Assembly: GCA_017463245.1 (NCBI GenBank)
Contig: JAFTPN010000076.1
Span: forward strand, 1-42,501
Origin: Clostridia bacterium
GTDB taxonomy: Bacteria; Bacillota; Clostridia; Christensenellales; Aristaeellaceae
Length of the DNA stretch: 42,501 nt
Direction: 5' to 3'
The notes below the pieces were generated by a model, which saw only the letters and a list, made by a program, of their open reading frames with translations, made no database searches and had not been told where the DNA came from. The position numbers were made by a program, and so were the translations under genes. Shown in pieces: positions 24,913 to 32,450 of this stretch. How positions within the stretch are numbered: position 1 is the stretch's first letter; every line of letters starts with the position of its first letter.

Positions 24913-25400
24913 TCCTCATCATCCTCCGGCACATGGCCTTCGATCTCCTCAGGGGTCAGTTCGCGATCCATCACGTCGATGTACACCCGGCCATCCAGGT
25001 GATCCAGCTCGTGGCACACAGCCCGGGCAAAGAAGCCCTCCGCCTCGAACTCAAAGGCGTTGCCCTTGCGATCCTGCGCCTGCACCTTCACCCAGTTGGG
25101 GCGGGTCACGATGCCCTGGCGGCCGGGCAGGCTCAGGCAGCCCTCGCGGCCGCACTGGGAGCCAGAGCGCTCCACGATCACCGGGTTGATCAGCTCGATG
25201 AGCCCCTCGCCCACGTCGATCACCACCACCCGGCGCAGGATGCCCACCTGGGGCGCGGCCAGACCCACGCCCTCGGCCTTGTACATGGTGTCGGCCATAT
25301 CCTTCAAGAGGATCCACAGCCGCAAATCAAACTTCTCCTGGGGCTTGCACACCTTGCGCAGGCACTCTTCCCCCAGCTTCACAATACTACGAATCGCCAT
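24909..25400 (-). CDS. def: Peptide deformylase
   Basis: Removes the N-formyl group from new proteins, 163 aa. All three metal/active-site motifs are present: GVGLAAPQVG, EGCLSLPG and HELDHLDG. The ATG at 25400 follows AAGGAG by 8 nt, and that ribosome site directly abuts a GGAATTC repeat separating def from priA. Confidence 0.98.
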   Translation of the reverse strand: MAIRSIVKLGEECLRKVCKPQEKFDLRLWILLKDMADTMYKAEGVGLAAPQVGILRRVVVIDVGEGLIELINPVIVERSGSQCGREGCLSLPGRQGIVTRPNWVKVQAQDRKGNAFEFEAEGFFARAVCHELDHLDGRVYIDVMDRELTPEEIEGHVPEDDEE

Positions 25401-25411
25401 AACAGTCTCTC

Positions 25412-25449
25412 CTTCAATTCCGAATTACGCATTCCGAATTCCGAATTCT
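25412..25449. repeat. GGAATTC-type short repeat, copy 2
   Basis: aattccgaattacgcattccgaattccgaattc lies in the only sizeable gap inside the priA-rpe operon, just beyond the priA stop. It is the reverse complement of the design at 8591-8627. Confidence 0.7.
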
Positions 25450-25452
25450 TAT

Positions 25453-27690
25453 TTACATCATCGTTGTCGGATTATATTCAAAGTAAGTGTCCACCTGGTC
25501 GGCTTCCTCCCGCGCCAGCTCCGTCAGTTCGGCAGCAAAAGCCTCCGTTTCCGGGTGAACCAGCAGCTTCATCAGGATATGCCAGCGGCTCTTGCCCCGC
25601 AGGATGGTCACCGAGGGCTGATCCAGCCGGATCATCAGCGTGCGCTTCTTCCACGCGGGATGTTCCTCCAGCAGGCGCATACACTCCGCCATCAGGTGTT
25701 CGGCGTGGGCTTGCGCCGCCCTGGCCGAGGTGGATTCCACCAGCAGCCGCGCCAGAATGGTGAAGGGCGGGTAAAGCCCCGTGCGGCGCTTGTCGAACTC
25801 CTGCTCGAAAAAGGCGCGGTAGTCCTGCCGGGCGGCGGTGAGGATCACCTCATCCTCCGGCTTGTAGGTCTGGATGATCACCTGCCCCGGCGTTTCACCC
25901 CGGCCTGCGCGGCCAGCCACCTGGGTCAGCAGCTGAAAGGTGCGCTCCCGGGCGCGGTAATCGGGCAGGTTCAGCGTCATGTCCGCCGCCACCACGCCCA
26001 CCAGCGTCACCTTGGGAAAGTCCAGCCCCTTGGCGATCATCTGCGTGCCCACAAGGATGCGGGCGCGACCGGAGCGGAACTCGTCCAGCAGCTTTTGATG
26101 GCCGTCCTTGCCGGAGGTGGTGTCGATGTCCATGCGCACGATGCCCACGTTAGGGAACAGCTTGCGCAGCTCCTCCTCCACCTTTTGGGTACCAGCGCCA
26201 AAGTAGCGGATGTACTTGCTGCCGCATTCCGGGCAGGTGGTGGGCGGCGGCTGCACATAGCCGCAGTAGTGGCAATGGAGCTGCCCATCCCCGCCGGAAA
26301 CATGGTAGGTCATGGACACATCGCAGTTGGGGCATTTCATCACATGGCCGCAGCTGCGGCAGGAGATGAAGGCGTTGTACCCCCTGCGGTTCATCAGCAG
26401 CATGGCCTGCTGACCGCGGCGCATGCAGTCCTTCAGCGCCGTCACCAGCCTGCCGGAAAACACCGAGCGGTTGCCCTGCTCCAGCTCCTGCCGCATATCG
26501 ATGATCTCCACCTCCGGCAGGGGGCGGTTCATCACGCGGGTGGGCATTTCCAGCAGGGTGTAGTCGCCCCGGCGCGCCATGGCAAAGGACAGGATGCTGG
26601 GCGTGGCGCTGGCCAGCAGCAGCGTGGCGCCCTCGTTATCGCAGCGCCAGCGGGCTACCTCCCGGGCGTCGTAACGGGGATGACGGTCTGATAGGTAGGT
26701 GGTCTCGTGTTCCTCGTCCACCACGATGAGCCCCAGCCTCTCCGCCGGGGCAAACACCGCCGAGCGGGCGCCGATGATCACCCGTGCATCGCCCCTGCGG
26801 ATGCGCCGCCACTCGTCGAAGCGCTCGCCAGCCGACAGCCGGGAGTGCAGCACCGCAGCCACCGCGCCGAAGCGACGGCGGAACCAGTCCACCATCTGGG
26901 GCGTGAGGGCGATCTCCGGCACTAAGATCATGGCCGACTTGCCCATGCGCAGGGTCTCCCGCACCAGGCGGATGAACACCTCCGTTTTGCCGCTGCCGGT
27001 GACGCCGTGGAGCAGGAATCTCCCCTGCCCTTTGGCCAATTGCGGCAGCATTTCCCCCAGCACCTCCTGCTGGGAGGGGGTCAGCTGCGGGTCGGGCGCG
27101 GAGGGGAGCTCCGCATTCCCGCCGGGGCGGCGCAGCACTTCCTCCTGCAATATCTCCACTAAACCCGCCTGCTGCAGCTGCCTGAGCGCCTCCAGCGGGT
27201 CGCGGACGACCATCTTCAGTTCGCTGACAGGGTGCGGAATGCCATCCCGCAGGATGTCCAGCAGGCGCTTGCGCTTCTGGGACTTGCCCTGCTTGAAGAT
27301 AGCCTCGTCCACATCCGCTTTGGGAATGGCCAGCCGCACAATGGGCTGCTGCTTCACCTGCACCCGGCCGCCCCGCATTTCCGCGGGCAGCATCAGGCGC
27401 AGGGTCTCCGCCAGGGGGCAATGGGCGTTCTCCGCCATGCGCTCGGCCAAGTCCAGCAGGCAGGGCAGAATGGCGGGATAATCCTCCAGCGGCGCAAGGA
27501 TGCTTTTCAGCTTTTCCGGCGGCACATCGGTGGTATCGGCAAAGCCCACCACCACGCCTTCCTTGCGGCGGGGGCCAAAGGGAACCTCCACCCGCTGCCC
27601 CACGGAAAGCGCCATGCCCTCCGGCACACGGTAGGTGAAGGTATGCGCCACATTCTCGTGAACGATGTCCACAATGACCTGCGCCAGCAT
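25453..27690 (-). CDS. priA: Primosomal protein N' (replication restart helicase PriA)
   Basis: 3'-5' DNA helicase restarting stalled forks, 745 aa. An N-terminal DNA-binding domain (AHTFTYRVPEGMALSVGQRV) is followed by a winged helix. The helicase Walker A is GVTGSGKTEV (about 229-238) and Walker B is DEEH (about 325-328). A zinc-binding insert with eight Cys follows (CRSCGHVMKCPNC ... CHYCGY ... CPECGSKY, about 444-490). Then come GTQMIAKGLDFP and QVAGRAGRGETPG. I moved the start inward to 27690, where AGGGGG lies 7 nt upstream. First gene of the operon running to rpe. Confidence 0.97.
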   Translation of the reverse strand: MLAQVIVDIVHENVAHTFTYRVPEGMALSVGQRVEVPFGPRRKEGVVVGFADTTDVPPEKLKSILAPLEDYPAILPCLLDLAERMAENAHCPLAETLRLMLPAEMRGGRVQVKQQPIVRLAIPKADVDEAIFKQGKSQKRKRLLDILRDGIPHPVSELKMVVRDPLEALRQLQQAGLVEILQEEVLRRPGGNAELPSAPDPQLTPSQQEVLGEMLPQLAKGQGRFLLHGVTGSGKTEVFIRLVRETLRMGKSAMILVPEIALTPQMVDWFRRRFGAVAAVLHSRLSAGERFDEWRRIRRGDARVIIGARSAVFAPAERLGLIVVDEEHETTYLSDRHPRYDAREVARWRCDNEGATLLLASATPSILSFAMARRGDYTLLEMPTRVMNRPLPEVEIIDMRQELEQGNRSVFSGRLVTALKDCMRRGQQAMLLMNRRGYNAFISCRSCGHVMKCPNCDVSMTYHVSGGDGQLHCHYCGYVQPPPTTCPECGSKYIRYFGAGTQKVEEELRKLFPNVGIVRMDIDTTSGKDGHQKLLDEFRSGRARILVGTQMIAKGLDFPKVTLVGVVAADMTLNLPDYRARERTFQLLTQVAGRAGRGETPGQVIIQTYKPEDEVILTAARQDYRAFFEQEFDKRRTGLYPPFTILARLLVESTSARAAQAHAEHLMAECMRLLEEHPAWKKRTLMIRLDQPSVTILRGKSRWHILMKLLVHPETEAFAAELTELAREEADQVDTYFEYNPTTMM

Positions 27691-27728
27691 CCCCTCACCC
27701 CCTTGATACACAAACCAATCCACTTTCC

Positions 27729-27757
27729 ATTATACCGTTTTCTGCGGATTTTCACAA
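27729..27757 (-). promoter_or_regulatory. Promoter of the priA-rpe operon
   Basis: On the minus strand, TTGTGA (27752-27757) and TATAAT (27729-27734) are spaced by 17 bp, about 40 bp before the priA start. Confidence 0.75.
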
Positions 27758-27773
27758 GAGGAAAGCGCCTCTA

Positions 27774-27806
27774 TACAAAAAGAATCCGCACGCATACACG
27801 TGCGGA
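27774..27806 (-). terminator. Intrinsic terminator of the EamA transporter gene
   Basis: On the minus strand, TCCGCACG and CGTGCGGA form a stem around TGTATG, followed by TTCTTTTTG. Confidence 0.88.
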
Positions 27807-27811
27807 AATCA

Positions 27812-28681
27812 TCATGCTTTCTTTTCCGTCATGTTCACCAGGAAGATACTGCCAATGACCAGCGCGCCGCCCAGCACCGTGAGCCAGGTGAGCGTTTCAC
27901 CCAGCAGCGCCACGCCGCCAATCATGGTGGTCAGGGGGATCAGGTTGATGAAGATGGCCGAGGCCAGGGGGCTCATTTCATAGAGGGCGTTGCCGTAAAG
28001 GTAGTAGCACCAGGCGGAGCAGATCACCGCCAGCACGGCCATGGCCGCCCAGCCATCCCAGGGAATGGCCGCCAGGTTGCACTCCTCGGTGACCGCCAGG
28101 GGCAGGAGCGTCACCAGCGCCGTCAGCGCCTGCCAGGAGTTCATGCCCAGGCTGGTATACTGCCCGCGCAGCTTGCGGCTGATGAAGATATACAGCACCC
28201 ACACCACGCTGGCGCCCAGGATGAACAGATCGCCCACGATGGAGGCCTGGCCTTCGTTGCTGCCGGAGAAGAGGATCAGCCCCACGCCCACCATGGAGAT
28301 CACCGAGCCCACGATCTGCGCCGGGCGCAGCCGGGTGCGATACACCACCGCCTCCGCCAGCATGGTAAGGATGGGGATGGCCGCCAGGATCAGCGAGGCA
28401 TTCACCGTGGAAGTGCGCTGGATGCCGTTGTACTCGAAGAAATAGTAGAAGGTGATGCCCGTGAGGCCGGAGAGGATCATGGGGATGATGTCCTGCCTGC
28501 GGAGCGTCAGCCGCTTTTCCGTGATGAGGGTGATGGGCACCAGGCAGGCCGAGGCCACGATGTAGCGGAACAGCGCCAGCATCATGGGGGTAAAGCCCGC
28601 GTTCATGGCATGCTTGCTGGCAATGAAAGAAAGACCCCACATCACATTCACAAACACCATGCTGATCCATTGCTTCTTCAA
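27812..28681 (-). CDS. DMT superfamily transporter, EamA family
   Basis: Membrane exporter or metabolite transporter, 289 aa with ten hydrophobic segments in two EamA repeats (roughly 5-140 and 150-285). Typical phrases are NVMWGLSFIASK, ALFRYIVASACLVPIT and, in the second half, LASAIFINLIPLTTMIGGVALLGE. I chose TTG at 28681, giving MKKQWISMVFVN, because AGGAAGG lies 10 nt upstream; the GTG at 28690 sits 1 nt from that site. The substrate is unknown. It follows the rpmB terminator. Confidence 0.85.
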   Translation of the reverse strand: MKKQWISMVFVNVMWGLSFIASKHAMNAGFTPMMLALFRYIVASACLVPITLITEKRLTLRRQDIIPMILSGLTGITFYYFFEYNGIQRTSTVNASLILAAIPILTMLAEAVVYRTRLRPAQIVGSVISMVGVGLILFSGSNEGQASIVGDLFILGASVVWVLYIFISRKLRGQYTSLGMNSWQALTALVTLLPLAVTEECNLAAIPWDGWAAMAVLAVICSAWCYYLYGNALYEMSPLASAIFINLIPLTTMIGGVALLGETLTWLTVLGGALVIGSIFLVNMTEKKA

Positions 28682-28702
28682 GGGAAACACACCTTCCTAT
28701 AA

Positions 28703-28740
28703 CGATAAAAGCCCGTCTGTCGCACAACAGACGGGGCATT
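28703..28740 (-). terminator. Intrinsic terminator of rpmB
   Basis: On the minus strand, GCCCCGTCTGT pairs with ACAGACGGGC around TGTGCG (one bulged base), followed by TTTTATCG. Confidence 0.85.
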
Positions 28741-28756
28741 TTATGCTAAGCTAATC

Positions 28757-28969
28757 TCAGGCTTCTTCCTGAGTCTTGGGGAGAGCGCGCTGCACATTGC
28801 CGCTGCGCAGGCAACGGGTGCACACGTTCATCCGCTTGGCAGCACCATTCACCATCACACGAACGCTCTGCACATTGGGCGCCCAGGTGCGGTTGGTCTT
28901 GCGGTTGGAGTGGCTGACGTTATGGCCGTTCAGCGTACCCTTTTCGCAAATCTCGCAATACTTACCCAT
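28757..28969 (-). CDS. rpmB: 50S ribosomal protein bL28
   Basis: Large-subunit ribosomal protein, 70 aa. It begins MGKYCEICEKGTLNGHNVSHSNRKTNRTWAPNVQ and ends CTRCLRSGNVQRA. The two CxxC pairs (CEIC, CTRC) make this the zinc-binding (C+) form. AAGGAGG 9 nt upstream supports the ATG at 28969. Monocistronic, between its own promoter and terminator. Confidence 0.98.
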   Translation of the reverse strand: MGKYCEICEKGTLNGHNVSHSNRKTNRTWAPNVQSVRVMVNGAAKRMNVCTRCLRSGNVQRALPKTQEEA

Positions 28970-29015
28970 GAGATTCCACCTCCTTGTTGGAGTTTGCACA
29001 CATCAAAGCCTGATA

Positions 29016-29044
29016 ATTGTACCATGCCCCAAAAGAAAAAGCAA
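29016..29044 (-). promoter_or_regulatory. Promoter of rpmB
   Basis: On the minus strand, TTGCTT (29039-29044) and TACAAT (29016-29021) are spaced by 17 bp. Confidence 0.75.
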
Positions 29045-29147
29045 GCACTTTTTCCTGCTTTTTTCCCGGAAAAACAAGTTTTCTTCCGTTTCATCGGGAA
29101 AGCGGCGGGGTATATCCTATACAGATGCTTGCAAAGGAGGCTTTCCT

Positions 29148-29930
29148 ATGACATATGATCTCATTCAGGGGCTGGCGCTCCCCTTCATCGGCACGGCGCT
29201 GGGCTCGGCCTGCGTGTTTGTGATGCGCAAGGGCATGCACCATCTTCTGCGCCGGGCGCTGACCGGCTTTGCCGCGGGCGTCATGGTGGCCGCCTCCATC
29301 TGGAGCCTGCTGATCCCCGCCATGAACCAGTCCGAGCACCTGGGCAAACTGGCCTTCATGCCCGCGGCCATCGGCTTTCTGCTGGGCATGGGCTTCCTGC
29401 TGCTCCTGGACAGGATCATCCCCCACCTGCACATGAATGCCTCTGTGTGCGAAGGCCCCCGCTGCCACATGAAGAAAACCACCATGCTGGTGCTGGCGGT
29501 GGCGCTGCACAACCTGCCCGAGGGCATGGCCGTGGGCGTGGTGTATGCCGATATCCTCAATGGCGGCACCGCCATCACCCTCTCCGCCGCGCTGGCCTTG
29601 AGCCTGGGCATCGCCATCCAGAACTTCCCGGAGGGCGCCATCATCTCCATGCCGCTGCGCTCCGAAGGTGTTGGCAAAGGCCGCGCTTTCCTCTACGGCG
29701 TGCTCTCCGGCGTGGTGGAGCCCATCGGCGCGCTGCTGACCATCTGGGCGGCCAGCCTGGTGACCCCCGCCCTGCCCTATCTGCTCAGCTTTGCCGCCGG
29801 CTCCATGATGTATGTGGTGGTGGAGGAGCTGATCCCAGAAATGTCTGAGGAGCCCCACTCCAACATCGGCACGGTGCTGTTTGCCATCGGCTTCACGCTG
29901 ATGATGGTGCTGGACGTGGCGCTGGGATAA
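29148..29930 (+). CDS. ZIP family divalent metal transporter
   Basis: Likely zinc/iron uptake protein of the ZIP (ZupT/GufA) family, 260 aa with about eight membrane helices. The metal-site helices read ALHNLPEGMAVGV (helix 4) and IAIQNFPEGAIISMPL (helix 5); VVEELIPEM lies further on. A short His/Cys loop (HLHMNASVCEGPRCHMK) lies before helix 4. AAAGGAGG (29133-29140) fixes the ATG at 29148. Followed by a dispersed repeat and REPIN copy 2. The metal is not certain. Confidence 0.92.
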   Translation: MTYDLIQGLALPFIGTALGSACVFVMRKGMHHLLRRALTGFAAGVMVAASIWSLLIPAMNQSEHLGKLAFMPAAIGFLLGMGFLLLLDRIIPHLHMNASVCEGPRCHMKKTTMLVLAVALHNLPEGMAVGVVYADILNGGTAITLSAALALSLGIAIQNFPEGAIISMPLRSEGVGKGRAFLYGVLSGVVEPIGALLTIWAASLVTPALPYLLSFAAGSMMYVVVEELIPEMSEEPHSNIGTVLFAIGFTLMMVLDVALG

Positions 29931-29940
29931 TTTCCATATA

Positions 29941-29999
29941 AGGCTCCCTCTCGAGGGAGCTGTCGCCGCAAGGCGACTGAGGGAGTGGTTCTGCCGCTG
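29941..29999 (+). repeat. GGGAG/CTGAC repeat family copy after the ZIP gene
   Basis: ggctccctctcgagggagct, hairpin GTCGCCGCAAGGCGAC, then tgagggagtggttctgccgc. The last part is the complement of the gcagaaccactcc motif at 435 and 8697. Confidence 0.75.
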
Positions 30000-30025
30000 C
30001 TCTCTACACCAAACTTGAATCAAAT

Positions 30026-30116
30026 GTAGGGGCGATCTGTGATCGCCCGCGGCGCTGCATCCATTGCCTACTGGTCAGGAAATGCAGCGTGGCGGGCGAA
30101 CACAGTTCGCCCCTAC
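30026..30116 (+). repeat. REPIN copy 2 (REP doublet, 91 bp)
   Basis: Left REP 30026-30050 and right REP 30092-30116 are identical over 25 nt each to those of copy 1. The centre is only partly similar but contains its own stem (CGCTGCAT with ATGCAGCG), so the full element folds into a longer hairpin. The left flank caaat is shared with copy 1. Confidence 0.87.
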
Positions 30117-30136
30117 TTATGTACTGCCAAATATCG

Positions 30137-30171
30137 TGAAGGTGCAAGCGGCAGAACCACTTGCACCTTCA
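30137..30171. other. 12-bp perfect hairpin after the small membrane protein gene
   Basis: TGAAGGTGCAAG (30137-30148) pairs with 30160-30171 around an 11-nt loop (cggcagaacca). The loop repeats the gcagaacca motif of the GGGAG/CTGAC repeats. On the minus strand it lies 7 nt after the stop at 30179 but has only a weak T-tract (ATATTTGG). Terminator or repeat module. Confidence 0.6.
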
Positions 30172-30178
30172 AGCATAC

Positions 30179-30376
30179 TTATTTCTTTTGCTCTTTCAGC
30201 ACCCTGCTGTAATTCATGCAGTTCACCACCGCATTGATGCACAGCACCACCGCAATGGCGATCTGCGCAGCCTTGCTCAGCTGGATCAGGTCAAACCCGT
30301 ACAGGATCATCATAACGCCGCCGATGATGGTCAGGATGCCGTTGACCAGTACAAGGTATTTCAGCTTGTTCGTCAT
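30179..30376 (-). CDS. Small two-helix membrane protein (65 aa)
   Basis: Unrecognised. It has a basic N-terminus (MTNKLKY), two hydrophobic helices (about 8-28 and 37-55) and a charged C-terminus (RVLKEQKK). AAGGAG 10 nt upstream supports the start. It lies 7 nt after the histidine-phosphatase stop, so it belongs to the LytTR-phosphatase transcription unit. Codon use is ordinary. No function assigned. Confidence 0.7.
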   Translation of the reverse strand: MTNKLKYLVLVNGILTIIGGVMMILYGFDLIQLSKAAQIAIAVVLCINAVVNCMNYSRVLKEQKK

Positions 30377-30383
30377 TGACCTT

Positions 30384-30995
30384 TCACTCCTTCATATAGG
30401 AAAGATCACTCAAGCGGCGGATCATCCGCTTGCCTTCATTGTTTTCAAACATCCAGGATACGCCGCCCGCCAGGCCGAACAGGTCTATGCCGTTCAGCGC
30501 CTCGGCGGGCAGTTTCAGCCACATGGCGTTGAACAGGCTAAGCAGGTCGCCATGGGATACAATGATGATGTTCTCCTCGTCATTGCCCACAATCTCTTCA
30601 AAGAAGGGCAGCAGGCGGTTCCACGTATCCCGGCGGCTTTCTGCATCAGAGAACATCCTGTCGTCAATGGTTTTCTCCTGCACCTCGATGTTTTCCCTCA
30701 GCCATTGCACAGACTTGCCTACACACTTACCCAGGTTGCGTTCCCGCAGCTCGCTGCGCAGCACGGGCTCCAAGCCCAGGTGCTTGCCCACAATGTCTGC
30801 GGTATGCTTGGCACGCAAAAGGTCGGAAGCATACATCACAAAGGGCTTGCCGCCGATTTCCGCCGCCAGCTTTTCGCCAATGCGCTCTGCCTGCTGTACC
30901 CCCAGGTCGGACAAATCCCAGTCCGTCCAGGAGCCTACCATGCCATTGGTGTGGTGAATGGACTGCGTGTGCTGAATGGTGATGATCTGCTTCAT
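30384..30995 (-). CDS. Histidine phosphatase superfamily protein (QHT variant)
   Basis: 203-aa protein of the phosphoglycerate-mutase-like fold. The catalytic His is in TIQHTQS, where the usual RHG is QHT, so the first active-site Arg is missing. Other parts of the pocket are present: ASDLLRAKHTADIVG, ELRERNLG (acid/base Glu region) and IIVSHGDLLSL (second His). It overlaps the LytTR regulator by 4 nt (ATGA). It may be a phosphatase with altered phosphate binding; the substrate is unknown. Confidence 0.85.
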   Translation of the reverse strand: MKQIITIQHTQSIHHTNGMVGSWTDWDLSDLGVQQAERIGEKLAAEIGGKPFVMYASDLLRAKHTADIVGKHLGLEPVLRSELRERNLGKCVGKSVQWLRENIEVQEKTIDDRMFSDAESRRDTWNRLLPFFEEIVGNDEENIIIVSHGDLLSLFNAMWLKLPAEALNGIDLFGLAGGVSWMFENNEGKRMIRRLSDLSYMKE

Positions 30996-31747
30996 GAAAA
31001 CATCCTCTCCAGTTCCTCGTACTTCTCATGGGTGATCAGCGCGTCATGGTCGGTGCCATTCAGCCGCACCACATAGGTCCAGCGGCCATAGGGGGTGATG
31101 TTGCTGATGTAGTTCAGGTTGATGATGTAGCTCTTGTGGCAGCGGAAGAACACGCCGGGGTCAAGGCGTGCCTCGGTGTCGCCCAGGGAATCGCCGGTGA
31201 CGTAGCGGCCATTGCCCAGGGTGTAGATCACGGTGGAGCGGTCTTCCCGCTGCACCAGCAGGATGTCGTTCATGTTGATGAAGGACACGCCCTCCTTGTG
31301 GTGGAGCATCAGCCTGCCGGTGGCCGCCCTGGGGGCAGCCTTTTGCGGGACGGGCAGCGGGGCTTCCTCCGCCACGCGGCCAATGCGGTCGCGGGCGCGC
31401 TCCAGGGTCTTCATCACGCGGCCCACCTTGAAGGGCTTGATCAGGTAGTCGAAGGCATAGACCTCAAAGGCGTCGCCCATGTACTGGTCGTGGGCGGTGG
31501 CGAAGATCATCACAATGGAGGGATCCATGTCCTGAATGATCCGCCCGCACTCCACACCGGTCTTGCCGGGCATTTCCACGTCAAGAAAAACGATCTGCGG
31601 GCGCAGCTCTTCCACCATGTCCAGCAGTTCCTCGCCGTCCCTGGCCTCGCCCACCAGGTCAAAGCCCTCCACCTTTTCGATCATGCGCCGCTCGATGAGC
31701 CGCATGCCCTCGTCGTCGTCCGCAATAACCACACGAATGGGTTCCAT
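30992..31747 (-). CDS. LytTR-family response regulator
   Basis: 251 aa. The N-terminal receiver domain has the acidic pocket VVIADDDEG, the phospho-acceptor Asp at about residue 56 (IVFLDVEMPG), ATAHDQYM and KPF. The C-terminal LytTR DNA-binding domain (about 145-250) has GVSFINMNDILLVQREDRST and FFRCHKSYIINLNYISNI. No sensor kinase is adjacent; the partners in the operon are the phosphatase and a small membrane protein. A 16-bp hairpin separates it from the FloA-linked gene upstream. Confidence 0.94.
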   Translation of the reverse strand: MEPIRVVIADDDEGMRLIERRMIEKVEGFDLVGEARDGEELLDMVEELRPQIVFLDVEMPGKTGVECGRIIQDMDPSIVMIFATAHDQYMGDAFEVYAFDYLIKPFKVGRVMKTLERARDRIGRVAEEAPLPVPQKAAPRAATGRLMLHHKEGVSFINMNDILLVQREDRSTVIYTLGNGRYVTGDSLGDTEARLDPGVFFRCHKSYIINLNYISNITPYGRWTYVVRLNGTDHDALITHEKYEELERMFS

Positions 31748-31772
31748 CTGTACATCACACCTTTTTTGAATG

Positions 31773-31811
31773 GATCAATGCGGAGAGGTATTGCGCCTCT
31801 CCGCATTGATC
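31773..31811. other. 16-bp perfect hairpin between operon segments
   Basis: GATCAATGCGGAGAGG (31773-31788) pairs with 31796-31811 around a 7-nt loop. It lies 3 nt beyond the stop at 31815 on the minus strand, with no clean U-tract. Likely a transcript-end or processing structure between the FloA unit and lytTR. Confidence 0.6.
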
Positions 31812-31814
31812 ATG

Positions 31815-32387
31815 TTACGCACGCCTGCGCTGGCAGGGGCGGGTCAGCACCTCCTGCATGATGAACGCCTTCACCATGTTTTCGCCCGTCCAGTCCAGCT
31901 GGAGGCCGGGCTGTTCCACAGGTCTGGCCATCGCAGGCCGATTGCTTTGCTGCAGTTCGTCCTCATGCTCATCGCAGGGGTGGATACCCTCGTGGGTGTC
32001 CGCTCCCATGCTGCCCAGCAGCACCTGAGGCTTTTCTGTTACCTGCACGCGAGCCTGGATGCGGGGCTGCGCCACCTGCTGGGGCGCATCGGCATGCTCG
32101 TCGCAGGGGTGCAGGCCTTCGTGGGTCTGCTCCTTGATGCTGCCTGTGCTGGCCGCCACGGCCGGTTCTTCAGGCTTGGCCGTCTGGGCAGGCTGGGTCT
32201 GAGCATTCTCTTCAAACCAGGCCTGCAGCGACTCCATGGAGTAGGGCGCCCGATTGGTCTTTGGCTTGGCCGCCTGCGCCTGCCGGGCTGCCTTGCGACC
32301 CTTCGCCTGCTCCATTTTCCTTTTGTTCTTCATGATGCTGGACACAATGGCCACGATCACGAAGATAAATCCCAACAAATCATCCAC
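31815..32387 (-). CDS. FloA-linked membrane protein with two HPCDEH motifs
   Basis: 190 aa. An N-terminal transmembrane helix (DDLLGFIFVIVAIVSSIM) is followed by a basic stretch (KNKRKMEQAKGRKAARQAQ). A long Gln/Ala/Pro-rich cytoplasmic tail carries two copies of a short motif, THEGLHPCDEHAD and THEGIHPCDEHED, about 40 residues apart. Each ends in DAPQQ or DELQQ. His, Cys, Asp and Glu in each copy could bind metal. I chose the GTG at 32387 because AGGAGG lies 7 nt upstream; the ATG at 32393 is only 1 nt from it. It lies 63 nt after floA. I do not recognise the family; a role at FloA membrane assemblies is inference from position. Confidence 0.75.
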   Translation of the reverse strand: MDDLLGFIFVIVAIVSSIMKNKRKMEQAKGRKAARQAQAAKPKTNRAPYSMESLQAWFEENAQTQPAQTAKPEEPAVAASTGSIKEQTHEGLHPCDEHADAPQQVAQPRIQARVQVTEKPQVLLGSMGADTHEGIHPCDEHEDELQQSNRPAMARPVEQPGLQLDWTGENMVKAFIMQEVLTRPCQRRRA

Positions 32388-32414
32388 GGTCATCCCTCCT
32401 CTCCGGGGAGATGT

Positions 32415-32440
32415 GCCAGGCCTGACATTTCAGGCCTGGC
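32415..32440. other. Intercistronic hairpin after floA
   Basis: An 11-bp perfect stem (GCCAGGCCTGA, 32415-32425, with 32430-32440) has a 4-nt loop and no U-tract. It may protect the floA mRNA or partly reduce expression of the downstream gene. Confidence 0.6.
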
Positions 32441-32450
32441 AGCATCCGCC

